Below, in pieces: positions 19,201-25,663 of a stretch of 64,000 nucleotides of DNA. The stretch is from Arthrobacter sp. Leaf69 (GTDB taxonomy: Bacteria > Actinomycetota > Actinomycetes > Actinomycetales > Micrococcaceae): assembly GCF_001422645.1 (NCBI RefSeq), contig NZ_LMLR01000010.1:202886-266885 (forward strand), read 5' to 3'. The notes below the pieces were generated by a model. The model saw nothing but the letters and a program-made list of their open reading frames with translations. It had not been told where the DNA came from and did not search any database. The translations under genes and the position numbers were made by a program. The stretch's first letter is position 1. Each line of letters opens with the position of its first letter.

Positions 19201-19446
19201 TCGAACCCGACGGCGCGGCAAAGCCTCTACCAGCGGCTGTCCAACAGCCCGGAAGCCGAGGCCGGACGGGCCAAGGCTCCGGCCCGGGCCGCAACCACCA
19301 CCTACGTCCAGGACATCCCGAGCGCTGACGACGAAACGATCGAGGAATCGGGCGTATTCGGACGGGCCGCCGTCGAACGCATCCTGGGCGGAAAGCTGGT
19401 TGAAGAGCGGTCACTGGACGGAAGTCCGCTGCCGCCGCGCTTCTAA
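16291..19446 (+). CDS. dnaX: DNA polymerase III subunit gamma/tau
   Basis: The clamp-loader ATPase that assembles the replicative polymerase. The 1051 residues begin with the signature ALYRRYRPDSFADVIGQEHV; Walker A is GPRGCGKTTSARILA near residue 46, the zinc-binding Cys cluster CLNCAEGPTDTPCGKCPSC follows at 63-81, Walker B is IFIIDEAHM near 127, and the SRC-type sensor is SRTHHYPF near 170. The ATPase and collar end at about 385. Beyond this is a very long Ala/Pro-rich linker with tandem repeats, interrupted near 565-640 by a conserved patch (WPEILQTLTKIKRSTWALV) and ending in a conserved C-terminal stretch. The start is GTG 16291. It is much longer than enterobacterial tau (643 residues). 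Confidence 0.95.
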   Translation: MTVTTALYRRYRPDSFADVIGQEHVTEPLMTALRKNRVNHAYLFSGPRGCGKTTSARILARCLNCAEGPTDTPCGKCPSCVELARGGSGSLDVIEIDAASHGGVDDARDLRERATYAPVRDRYKIFIIDEAHMVTSAGFNALLKIVEEPPEHIKFIFATTEPDKVIGTIRSRTHHYPFRLVPPEPLMAYLELLCAQENVPVAPGVLSLVIRAGGGSVRDSLSVLDQLMAGAGPTGLDYELAVALLGYTHASLLDDVVEAVAASDAATVFRAVDRVIQTGHDPRRFVEDLLERFRDLIIVQAMPESAQSILRGMPADQIARMQNQAHNLGAAELSRAADVTNTALTEMTGATSPRLHLELLCARILLPSSEQTERGIAARIDRVERRLNYAGNDVGSPATAPPAPAPLVAAPSAPVQSVTAPSASAPSAPVQSVPAPSASAPAVPAAAGPAAPAPATPAPAAVPETVPAPATTPERETEPARETLTPPRVSTSDWPVDEPAGADRAPSGKAPAPQASAPTQPAPAPAATAQPVPTPSGHNASVPSVPVRTQQPPAPAPVTAPAAGSGPDVEVLRRAWPEILQTLTKIKRSTWALVEPNAQVGHFEDHVLTLAFTTSGLAGAFGRADHSENLRQAIHKTIGIECQINAVASGSNSAASSEPNPKVPVSRDVPATSTDADWGLPPAAAPAQTGSPQPAPAPAAVPVIPAAPLLAHPAAPAPALQTAPARAADSPAPAASAPERPSAPAVAAAGEQPAGPPEPAGSYAYPDDDWGPPRDEDAPPLDEEPPMDWDPSTPAVVRSARPAAEPAPSRQRKAAAGRASTASQESPATVPIPQAPDAANDPWARAVEAAPGIWAVGTSSNVGSYPPEESVSPEPTPEPEPPHYEPAAAQVPHYAAAVSSSAAYEPVVSASNGWGDSAELVPAGAAAAPASASAAPIAAPAIPAAPVSASAAPVAAPALSPVTAPEAPAASNPTARQSLYQRLSNSPEAEAGRAKAPARAATTTYVQDIPSADDETIEESGVFGRAAVERILGGKLVEERSLDGSPLPPRF
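17518..17607 (+). repeat. 45-bp tandem duplication in the dnaX linker
   Basis: Two adjacent copies, 17518-17562 and 17563-17607, differ at only a few bases and encode APSAPVQSVTAPSAS and APSAPVQSVPAPSAS. The duplication is in frame and lies in the Ala/Pro linker after the ATPase core. Confidence 0.8.
19072..19164 (+). repeat. 51-bp-period tandem repeat in the dnaX C-terminal linker
   Basis: Units starting at 19072 and 19123 share GCTCCAG-CTCGGCAAGCGC and the following CTGCGCCC-TCGCCGCGCCC, encoding APASASAAPIAAPAIPA-type segments. This is a second, independent in-frame expansion in the same linker. Confidence 0.7.
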
Positions 19447-19497
19447 CCTCCCCGTCGGGCCCTCCGCCCGTCATCACCCCAAACGAACGAGGACATT

Positions 19498-20097
19498 GTG
19501 TACGAAGGTGCAGTTCAAGAGCTGATTGACGAGCTCGGACGCCTTCCCGGAGTCGGGCCGAAATCCGCGCAACGGCTAGCCTTCCACATCCTCGAGGCGG
19601 ACCCGCAGGACATGAAACGGCTCGTGGACGCCATCACCATGGTCAAGGAACGGGTGAAATTCTGCACGGTATGCGGCAACGTGACGGAGCAGGAGCTGTG
19701 CAACATCTGCCGCGACCCGCGGAGGGACCCCTCGATCATCTGCGTCGTCGAAGAATCCAAGGACGTCCTCGCCGTCGAACGCACGCGTTCGTTCCGCGGC
19801 CGGTATCACGTGCTGGGCGGGGCGATTAACCCCATTGCTGGCATCGGCCCGGAGCAGCTCCGGATCCGCGAACTCCTCACCCGGCTCAATGACGGCGCCA
19901 TCCAGGAAATCATTATCGCCACGAACCCCAACCTTGAGGGCGAGGCCACTGCGACCTACCTGGCGCGCATGCTCAAATCGATTGGCATCGCCGTCACGCG
20001 TCTGGCCTCGGGTCTGCCGGTGGGAGGCGACCTCGAGTACGCCGACGAGGTCACCCTGGGCCGTGCCTTCGAGGGCCGCCGCAACGCGCTGAGCTGA
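19498..20097 (+). CDS. recR: Recombination mediator RecR
   Basis: RecR works with RecF/RecO in loading RecA on gapped DNA. The 199-residue length is standard. Order of features: N-terminal helix-hairpin-helix [21 protein letters not shown] at 12-32, the Cys4 zinc finger [16 protein letters not shown] at 57-72, and the Toprim domain starting at [17 protein letters not shown] near 80 with [23 protein letters not shown] after it. The start is GTG 19498, preceded by GAGGAC. It follows dnaX by 51 bases, the usual dnaX-recR arrangement. Confidence 0.96.
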   Translation: MYEGAVQELIDELGRLPGVGPKSAQRLAFHILEADPQDMKRLVDAITMVKERVKFCTVCGNVTEQELCNICRDPRRDPSIICVVEESKDVLAVERTRSFRGRYHVLGGAINPIAGIGPEQLRIRELLTRLNDGAIQEIIIATNPNLEGEATATYLARMLKSIGIAVTRLASGLPVGGDLEYADEVTLGRAFEGRRNALS

Positions 20098-20109
20098 GGA
20101 GACGCGCCA

Positions 20110-20676
20110 ATGTCCCGACCGGCCCCGATCCGCACGGAACGCCTGGTGCTGCGTCCTGTCGCAATCGAAGATGCGACGGCCGTCCTCCGGTTTCGCGGCG
20201 ATCCAGTGGCCACACAATATCTGTCCCACGATCCCCTGAGTCCCACGGAGAACTTCGCCAGACTGGTTCAGTTGGTCGAGGCCGCTGAATCGTCCGGCGT
20301 GGATTGGTTCAACTTCGGCTGGGCCATTGAGCTCCGCGAGACGGGCGAGGTCATTGGTGAGGGACGGACGTGGAACTCGGCAGAGCCGCCGGCGCCGGGC
20401 AGGATACCCGCCGACTGCGGGAGCCTCGGCTATGTTCTCCATCCCGACCACCACGGTCGCGGCCTGGGCCGCGAGACGGCAGGTGCCCTGGTCAGCTGGC
20501 TTTTCGAACAACGCGGAACACAAACTGTGTTCGCCGGCGTGTATGAGCCCAACCTAACCTCCAGCCGGCTCTTGGCGGGCCTGGGCTTCCGGCAGGACCG
20601 CCACTTCACGTCACTACAGGACACAACGGCCAAGAACCTTCCGTCTTGGCGCTACAGACTGGACCGGGCCACATAA
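20110..20676 (+). CDS. GNAT-family N-acetyltransferase, RimJ/RimL-like
   Basis: A 188-residue acetyltransferase. The opening IRTERLVLRPVAIEDATAVLRFRGDP is the RimJ/RimL-type signature, in which a ribosomal-protein or other amino terminus is acetylated. The acetyl-CoA-binding segment is LGYVLHPDHHGRGLGRETAGALV near 106-129, followed by VYEPNLTSSRLLAGLGFRQD, the NxxSxRLLxxxGF pattern. The actual substrate is unknown. It begins 12 bases after the recR stop with GAGGAG at the junction, so it is probably cotranscribed with recR. Confidence 0.85.
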   Translation: MSRPAPIRTERLVLRPVAIEDATAVLRFRGDPVATQYLSHDPLSPTENFARLVQLVEAAESSGVDWFNFGWAIELRETGEVIGEGRTWNSAEPPAPGRIPADCGSLGYVLHPDHHGRGLGRETAGALVSWLFEQRGTQTVFAGVYEPNLTSSRLLAGLGFRQDRHFTSLQDTTAKNLPSWRYRLDRAT

Positions 20677-20737
20677 CCCACCGGAGCCCCAACCGCCGCT
20701 AACCGGGTACGCCGCCGTCGCGCCTGGATCCCGTCAT

Positions 20738-20868
20738 GGACATGCCCAGCCTGCACGCCCAGCGGTGGACATACTGCCCTTATATCCATCCTTCGACACC
20801 ACCGGGGCACATGTCCCCGCCGGGCAGGGGAACATGCCCGCTCCTCGTCCCCGGCGCCGGGCATGTCC
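20738..20868. repeat. Dispersed intergenic element, copy B, with two extra half-sites
   Basis: GGACATGCCC (20738-20747), TGGACATAC (20766-20774) and CATGTCC (20810-20816) repeat the layout of copy A near the SRP RNA with the same spacing. Two more related sites follow: GGGGAACATGCCC (20827-20839) and GGGCATGTCC (20859-20868). The element fills most of the 336-base gap between the acetyltransferase gene and lysC, which holds no open reading frame that I trust. It lies upstream of the probable lysC promoter. Confidence 0.7.
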
Positions 20869-20932
20869 GGTGGACCGGCTACGGGACTGTCTGGCATTTG
20901 GTCACAATTCAGCAACCGCGTGGTCGCGGCGA

Positions 20933-20938
20933 TAAACT
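20933..20938 (+). promoter_or_regulatory. Putative -10 box of lysC
   Basis: TAAACT at 20933-20938 would start transcription near 20945, about 68 bases before the lysC ATG. The -35 region is not obvious. The leader shows no lysine-riboswitch sequence. Confidence 0.4.
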
Positions 20939-21012
20939 GGGCTAAGAAGTTACGCCGTCGCGCCGTTTGGTTGCTTGGCCCATAACCCCGATGATCCAGT
21001 GAGGGTGCGCGC

Positions 21013-22371
21013 ATGAGTTTGCCCACTAGAGAAGTCCACCCCGGACCGCAGCCGCAGGGGCTGCCCGTTTCCTCCGCCCCCACGAAGCACCTTGTGGTGA
21101 AGAAGTTCGGCGGCTCCTCGGTGGCGGATGCCGAGGGCATCAAGCGCGTGGCCCGGCGGATCGTGGATGCCCAGAACGCCGGCGACGAAGTGGTTGTGGT
21201 GGTGTCCGCCATGGGCGACACCACCGATGAGCTCCTGGACCTTGCCGCGCAGGTCACCGACTCCGCCCCCGCCCGGGAAATGGACATGCTCCTTTCCGCC
21301 GGCGAACGCATTTCGATGGCCCTGCTCGCCATGGCCATCAACAAGTTCGGTTCTTCGGCCCAGTCCTTCACCGGATCCCAGGCCGGCATGATCACCGACG
21401 GCATCCACGGCAAGGCACGGATCATCGACGTCGACCCGCACCGCATCCGCACTGCCCTGGATAAGGGGCATGTTGCCATCGTCGCGGGCTTCCAGGGCAT
21501 GAGCCGCACCACCAACGAAGTCACCACGCTGGGCCGCGGCGGCTCGGATACGACGGCGGTGGCCCTCGCCGCCGCCCTCGACGCCGACGTGTGTGAGATC
21601 TTCACCGACGTCGACGGAATCTACACCGCCGATCCCCGCGTTGTTCCCTCCGCCCGCAAGATCGACCGGATCTCCAGCGAGGAAATGCTCGAACTGGCCG
21701 CATCCGGGGCCAAAATCCTGCACCTGCGCTGCGTGGAGTACGCGCGGCGTTTCGGTGTGCCGCTGCACGTCCGTTCCTCATTCAGCCAGAACGAAGGCAC
21801 CTGGGTCCTGCCCGGCGCCGACGACAAGATCACAACCCAAGAGGGAGTTGCCTTGGAGCAGCCAATCATCTCCGGCGTCGCACACGACCGCTCCGAGGCC
21901 AAGGTCACGGTCGTCGGGGTTCCCGATATCCCCGGCAAGGCTGCTGCGATCTTCCAGGTCATCGCTGATGCGCACTCGAACATCGACATGATCGTCCAGA
22001 ACGTCTCCACCCACGGCACCGGCCGGACCGATATTTCCTTCACGCTGCCGATCGTCGAGGGCGCCGACGCCCTGGCCGCCCTGCACGCCGCACAGGACCG
22101 GATCGGCTTCGAGAGCATCGAGTACAACGAGCAGATCGGCAAGCTGTCACTGATCGGTGCCGGCATGCGCTCCCACCCGGGCGTCTCTGCGCGGTTCTTC
22201 GCCGCGCTCTCGGAGGCCGGCATCAACATCAACATGATCTCCACGTCCGAGATCCGGATTTCCGTCGTGACACACGCGGACCTTCTCGACGACGCCGTGC
22301 GCGCCATCCACAAGGCCTTCGACCTGGACAGCGAGGACGAGGCCACCGTCTATGGCGGTACCGGCCGCTGA
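21013..22371 (+). CDS. lysC: Aspartate kinase (alpha, with internal beta start)
   Basis: Aspartate kinase phosphorylates aspartate, the first step towards lysine, threonine, methionine and diaminopimelate. The 452 residues hold the kinase signature [20 protein letters not shown] near 28-47, the catalytic-domain [31 protein letters not shown] near 158-188 (as a span), and two ACT domains after residue 280: [33 protein letters not shown] and [19 protein letters not shown], where lysine/threonine feedback acts. The family is known to make a second product, beta, from an internal start; a suitable site exists at 21853. An intrinsic terminator follows. The N-terminus has ~24 extra residues before the fold. 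Confidence 0.95.
   Translation: MSLPTREVHPGPQPQGLPVSSAPTKHLVVKKFGGSSVADAEGIKRVARRIVDAQNAGDEVVVVVSAMGDTTDELLDLAAQVTDSAPAREMDMLLSAGERISMALLAMAINKFGSSAQSFTGSQAGMITDGIHGKARIIDVDPHRIRTALDKGHVAIVAGFQGMSRTTNEVTTLGRGGSDTTAVALAAALDADVCEIFTDVDGIYTADPRVVPSARKIDRISSEEMLELAASGAKILHLRCVEYARRFGVPLHVRSSFSQNEGTWVLPGADDKITTQEGVALEQPIISGVAHDRSEAKVTVVGVPDIPGKAAAIFQVIADAHSNIDMIVQNVSTHGTGRTDISFTLPIVEGADALAALHAAQDRIGFESIEYNEQIGKLSLIGAGMRSHPGVSARFFAALSEAGININMISTSEIRISVVTHADLLDDAVRAIHKAFDLDSEDEATVYGGTGR
21843..21855 (+). promoter_or_regulatory. Internal ribosome-binding site and TTG start for the aspartate kinase beta subunit
   Basis: GGGAG at 21843-21847 is followed after 5 bases by in-frame TTG at 21853. Translation from it would give 172 residues starting EQPIISGVA, the exact place where the beta subunit of Corynebacterium glutamicum and related aspartate kinases begins (just before the first ACT domain). 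The position match to the known family architecture is the main support. Confidence 0.6.
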
Positions 22372-22399
22372 GCCACCCCGTGAACACCGGGAGCCGACT

Positions 22400-22433
22400 G
22401 GAAAAGGGAGCGGCCTCGGCCGCTCCCTTTTCC
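22400..22433 (+). terminator. Intrinsic terminator after lysC
   Basis: A perfect 16-bp stem (22400-22415 with 22418-22433) with A-run on the left and T-run on the right: GGAAAAGGGAGCGGCC and its complement. It can end transcription from both sides, serving lysC and the convergent small gene. Confidence 0.9.
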
Positions 22434-22453
22434 ATGCCCTCGCGGGCCGTTGT

Positions 22454-22696
22454 TCAGACTTCCTCTTTCGGGAGGTCTTCTTTTCGGACCGCGTAGTGAT
22501 GTCCCTGCGAGTCGGTCTCCACTTCAAAACCGGCGAGGTCCGTCTCTGACGCGTATTCGAAGTCGTCACGTTTGTGCACAACCGGCGCGGCGTAGTCTCC
22601 CCGCGAGGCAGGTCCGAAAAGGAAGCGCGCCCAAGAGGACGGGTGCAGATGCTGCCTTAGTGCAACTTTCTTCAGTGCACGTGCCACAATTCCCAC
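22454..22696 (-). CDS. Small conserved protein of unknown function
   Basis: About 80 residues; no known domain recognised. It has a basic start (RALKKVALRQHLHPSSWARF) and an acidic second half (KRDDFEYASETDLAGFEVETDSQG then HHYAVRKEDLPKEEV), with no signal peptide or membrane helix. I chose GTG 22696 because GGAG lies 5 bases upstream; GTG 22687 is an alternative. The frame continues upstream to 22738 without a better site. The gene converges with lysC across a strong terminator. The good ribosome-binding site and coding-like composition make it likely to be real. Confidence 0.6.
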   Translation of the reverse strand: MGIVARALKKVALRQHLHPSSWARFLFGPASRGDYAAPVVHKRDDFEYASETDLAGFEVETDSQGHHYAVRKEDLPKEEV

Positions 22697-22828
22697 CCCC
22701 TCTCCAGCCCCTAGGTCACACGGAACGGCTGCAGCCAAGTGCTGGCACCGGTGCCAGTGCCCTCATTTTACGCCCGGCGCCGGGAAAAGGCATGGGCTCC
22801 CTCGGCCGGAATCGCGGCCGGGCGCCGC

Positions 22829-23062
22829 TCAGCGCAGTGACTTGTCCTCGGGGTTGCGCGGCACAACATAGGTGCTGCCGTCGGGGCGGTGGAGTGTCTC
22901 CCACTGCTGGGTTTCGGCTTCGCGCTGGGCCAGCAGCTGCCGGTTCTGCTCGGTCATCTCGTGCCCGAGGGAACTGCGGTTGGCCGGACCGAAAATCATC
23001 CGGAGCTTGCCCATTGAACGCATGAACCTCTGCGAGGCGTTTTCGGTGCTTTCCTTGCCCAT
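22829..23062 (-). CDS. Small conserved protein of unknown function
   Basis: A 77-residue, charged cytoplasmic protein: FMRSMGKLRMIFGPANRSSLGHEM, then a helical EQNRQLLAQREAETQQWETL stretch and a C-terminal HRPDGSTYVVPRNPED. I recognise no domain. AGGAG at 23072-23076 serves either ATG 23062 (9-base gap) or GTG 23065 (6-base gap). It is divergent from the OhrR-like regulator gene, with only 79 bases between the two starts, so the regulator's operator could also control this gene. Confidence 0.6.
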   Translation of the reverse strand: MGKESTENASQRFMRSMGKLRMIFGPANRSSLGHEMTEQNRQLLAQREAETQQWETLHRPDGSTYVVPRNPEDKSLR

Positions 23063-23111
23063 CACTATCCACTCCTGAGAACGAGACGTTCCTATCAGTG
23101 TACGCTAATGA

Positions 23112-23123
23112 TTAGTGCACTAA
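23112..23123. promoter_or_regulatory. Putative OhrR/MarR operator
   Basis: TTAGTGCACTAA is a perfect 12-base palindrome 19 bases before the regulator's GTG start, inside the short divergent promoter region and next to a TAATGAT box. Its position fits autoregulation and possible control of the divergent small gene. Confidence 0.5.
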
Positions 23124-23141
23124 CTATCGACGGAGGACCCC

Positions 23142-23615
23142 GTGACGGATGTGACCGACGGAACCCAGGACGACCTCCTGCTGGAACACCAACTGTGCTT
23201 CGCGCTCACGGTGGCCTCCCGCAGTGTCGTCGGCGCATACAAACCGGTACTGGACAGGCTCGGGCTAACCCACCCCCAGTACCTCGTGATGCTGTCCCTC
23301 TGGGAATCCAGCCCCCGGTCCGTCCGCGACATCAGCGACGCCCTCACCCAGGAACCGGCAACAATTTCGCCCCTGCTGCGCCGTCTGGAAGCGGGCGGGT
23401 TCATCACGCGCCAGCGGGTGCCCGGCGACGAACGGACCCTCGCCGTTGGACTGACCCCGCAAGGCGCCGCGCTGCGGAAGCAGGCCACCGCCGTTCCCGG
23501 CACCATGATGGACCGGCTGGGCCTGACGCGTGAACAAGTCCAGCAACTGCATGCTTCCATGATGGACTTGATTGCGGCCACGAAGACCGGCGCCGACGGG
23601 CCGCCCCGGCGGTAG
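23142..23615 (+). CDS. ohrR: MarR-family regulator, OhrR-like (organic peroxide sensor)
   Basis: A 157-residue winged-helix repressor. The start of the fold reads LEHQLCFALTVASR (Cys at residue 19), the same position and context as the peroxide-sensing Cys of OhrR (ENQLCF in Bacillus). Next come YKPVLDRLGLTHPQYLVMLSLWE, the winged helix with LTQEPATISPLLRRLEAGGFITRQR and the wing GDERTLAVGLT. In the family, oxidation of this Cys releases DNA and induces ohr. No ohr gene is in the window, so the target may be elsewhere or be the divergent small gene. GTG 23142 follows GGAGGA. Confidence 0.82.
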   Translation: MTDVTDGTQDDLLLEHQLCFALTVASRSVVGAYKPVLDRLGLTHPQYLVMLSLWESSPRSVRDISDALTQEPATISPLLRRLEAGGFITRQRVPGDERTLAVGLTPQGAALRKQATAVPGTMMDRLGLTREQVQQLHASMMDLIAATKTGADGPPRR

Positions 23616-23642
23616 ACTGGGCACAACACAGGAGGACTGCTG

Positions 23643-24191
23643 ATGCGCAAGCAACTGAGCCACGCGGCGCTCGTTCTGATCGCGGTAGCCACACTGGCCG
23701 CCTGCACACCGGGCGGCGGCGGAGCCCCCTCGTCGTCGGCCCCGACTCCCGGTCAGACCGAAGGGACGGGCACCCCTTCGCCGGACACTGAGACTAAGAC
23801 TCCGGCGCCCCCGCCTTCTGCTTCGGCCGTGCCCTCGGGCCCCGGGGAGGGCAACGCCGAACTCGCAATCATGGTCAAACCGTCCGAGACCGGCAAACCC
23901 ACGAACTTCACGCTCGTCTGCCAGGATGGCGTCCCTGCGGCCGAGAGCCAGCACCCCGACGCCGCCGCAGCCTGCCTCGCGCTGAAGCGCAACACGGCGC
24001 TGGTCAGTCCCGGCCCGCGCCCAACGGACCAGCCCTGCACCCAGCAGTACGGCGGCCCGCAGCAGGCCACGGTAACCGGCGTCGTGGACGGCATCCCGGT
24101 CGAGTCGAACTTCAGCCTGACAAACGGCTGCGAGATCGCTGAGTGGAATGCGGCCAAGGTTGTCCTCGGCTCAAGCGGCGGAGCTGTCTAA
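23643..24191 (+). CDS. Subtilisin-inhibitor-like (SSI family) lipoprotein
   Basis: A 182-residue predicted lipoprotein: signal ALVLIAVATLAAC with lipobox LAAC (Cys 21), then a Ser/Pro/Thr linker to ~70, then an SSI-type domain. The domain shows the four-Cys pattern of Streptomyces subtilisin inhibitor: FTLVCQDG and AAACLAL (first pair), then CTQQYGGPQ and LTNGCEIAEW (second pair). Aligned to the SSI reactive loop (Cys-Pro-Met-Val-Tyr), the P1 residue here would be Gln, so specificity should differ. It starts an operon whose third gene encodes a second SSI-like protein; a secreted subtilase is convergent. ATG 23643 has AGGAGG upstream. Confidence 0.75.
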   Translation: MRKQLSHAALVLIAVATLAACTPGGGGAPSSSAPTPGQTEGTGTPSPDTETKTPAPPPSASAVPSGPGEGNAELAIMVKPSETGKPTNFTLVCQDGVPAAESQHPDAAAACLALKRNTALVSPGPRPTDQPCTQQYGGPQQATVTGVVDGIPVESNFSLTNGCEIAEWNAAKVVLGSSGGAV

Positions 24192-25146
24192 GCTGCAACA
24201 TCTCCTGCAGGAAGACTGGCTGCCGCGCCAGGCCGACCATCAAGCGCGTGTCCGGCGCTACGCGGACCCGTACCTCGCGCGCCGGTCGGCGGGCAAGAAG
24301 CACCCCGTCGAGGACTTCCTCTTCACGTACTACACCCAGAAACCGGGCCAGCTGATGCGCTGGCACCCCGGTGCCGGCGTCGTGCTCTCCGGTGCCGCCG
24401 CGGCGGAGCGCGCCGGTTGGAAGCATTACCGCATGCCCGACGCCGGCGAACTCGCCGCCGTCGGGCTGCCGGCCGGCACCACGGCCGTCACGGTCGACGT
24501 CGAAACGTTCGTGCGCGACCGCCGGGAGGCCCTGCAGTTTGCCGGGATCATCCTCGCCGGAACGGCGGCGCGGCCCGCCCAGTTCGGCTGCTTCGGGCTG
24601 CACGAATGGGCCATGGTCTACCGGCAGGACAAGTTCGAGCTCCGGCACGAGTACCTCCAGCTGCGGCTCGGCGCCGAACGGACTGACCGGGTGGTCGAGG
24701 AGAACAGGATCCGCTGCTCGCACTTCGATGCCTTCCGGTTCTACACTCCGGACGCCGTGCCGCTGAACAGCCTGGAGCCGAGCCGGGAAACCCAGCCGAC
24801 CATGGAACAGCCGGGGTGCCTGCACGCCAACATGGACCTGTACAAGTGGGCCTACAAGCTCGCGCCGCTGCTCCCCAGCGAGCTGGTGATGGACTGCTTT
24901 GAACTCTCCTGGCGCATCCGGGCCATGGACATGCAGGCTTCCCCCTACGACTTGAACGAGTGGGGCTATCCCGCAATCCTGATCGAGACGCCCGACGGCA
25001 AAGCCGAGTACGTCGAACACCAGCGCGCTTTTTCCGCCGAATCGCAGGACCTGCGGCAGCGGCTGCTGCGGGAACTCGCGCCCTGGCTCGAGGCGGCGGC
25101 GTCCAGCCCGGTCGCTGCTCCCGACAGCACGGAAGGACCGCAATGA
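24148..25146 (+). CDS. Conserved actinobacterial protein (sometimes labelled 3-methyladenine DNA glycosylase)
   Basis: A 332-residue cytoplasmic protein. The motifs KKHPVEDFLFTYYTQKPGQLMRWHPGAGV (region near residue 50-78), QFGCFGLHEWAMVYRQ near 143 and MDLYKWAYKLAPLLPSELVMDCFEL near 228 mark a family that automatic annotation sometimes calls 3-methyladenine DNA glycosylase; I see no helix-hairpin-helix or catalytic Asp pattern to confirm this. It begins 44 bases inside the preceding SSI-like gene in another frame, and its stop overlaps the next gene's start (ATGA), so all three are translationally linked. Its functional tie to the two inhibitor-like proteins is unknown. Confidence 0.7.
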   Translation: MRPRLSSAQAAELSKLQHLLQEDWLPRQADHQARVRRYADPYLARRSAGKKHPVEDFLFTYYTQKPGQLMRWHPGAGVVLSGAAAAERAGWKHYRMPDAGELAAVGLPAGTTAVTVDVETFVRDRREALQFAGIILAGTAARPAQFGCFGLHEWAMVYRQDKFELRHEYLQLRLGAERTDRVVEENRIRCSHFDAFRFYTPDAVPLNSLEPSRETQPTMEQPGCLHANMDLYKWAYKLAPLLPSELVMDCFELSWRIRAMDMQASPYDLNEWGYPAILIETPDGKAEYVEHQRAFSAESQDLRQRLLRELAPWLEAAASSPVAAPDSTEGPQ

Positions 25147-25514
25147 CAGACAGTCTCAGCCTCTACGACATCGATCTCACCATCCGCCTGACGGAGGCCC
25201 CCGGCGCCCCGGAATACGTGTTCCGGCTGACGGCCAGCGGCGGCGCCCTCGCCGAGGGGTGCACGCTGCCGGATTCGCCCGCCGCCCTGGAGGCGGTCAG
25301 CCGGCACGGGGAGGACATCTTCTTCCCCCAGCCCGGCCCGCCCAAGTTGTGCACCCAGCAGTATGGAGGTCCGCAGGTGGCCGTGGTGACCGGCTGGTTT
25401 GATGGCCGGGAAGTCAACAGCCAGTTCAGCCGCACCGACGGTTGCGAGATCGCCCGCTGGCGCACCATGGCACCGCTGCTGGGCGGGGTGGCAGGTTCCA
25501 CCGGCGCGGTCTAG
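25143..25514 (+). CDS. SSI-like protein without signal peptide
   Basis: A 123-residue protein whose C-terminal part is a clear paralogue of the lipoprotein two genes upstream: CTQQYGGPQ, then VTGWFDGREVNSQFS and TDGCEIARW match position by position. Unlike that protein, it has no signal peptide or lipobox, and the first SSI disulfide is broken (only one of the two early Cys remains, in GCTLPDSP). It therefore probably stays in the cytoplasm and may no longer inhibit proteases. ATG 25143 overlaps the preceding stop and has GGAAGGA upstream. Confidence 0.7.
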   Translation: MTDSLSLYDIDLTIRLTEAPGAPEYVFRLTASGGALAEGCTLPDSPAALEAVSRHGEDIFFPQPGPPKLCTQQYGGPQVAVVTGWFDGREVNSQFSRTDGCEIARWRTMAPLLGGVAGSTGAV

Positions 25515-25592
25515 GACGAACATACAGGCGACAGCTGCCAGCCGCAAGAATGCTGAACAGGATTCAGCCCGGACGGCACTGGCCCCAGGCTT

Positions 25593-25634
25593 AAAAGCAA
25601 CGGCCGGCGGTGGAAACCGCCGACCGTTGCTTTT
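25593..25634. terminator. Bidirectional intrinsic terminator
   Basis: AAAAGCAACGGCCGGCGGT (25593-25611) pairs with ACCGCCGACCGTTGCTTTT (25616-25634) with one mismatch and a GGAA loop. A-run and T-run flank the stem, so it can stop both the SSI operon and the convergent subtilase gene. Confidence 0.92.
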
Positions 25635-25663
25635 GTTGTTGCTTTGAGAGTCGGGTGCTGCGC

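Noticed and set aside
20939..21012. Lysine riboswitch in the lysC leader
   Set aside because: The leader is only about 70 bases and lacks the conserved lysine-box sequences.
24148..24191. Frameshift between the SSI-like lipoprotein and the next gene
   Set aside because: The lipoprotein ends normally after its last Cys-containing motif, and the overlap is a usual gene overlap; both products are complete.
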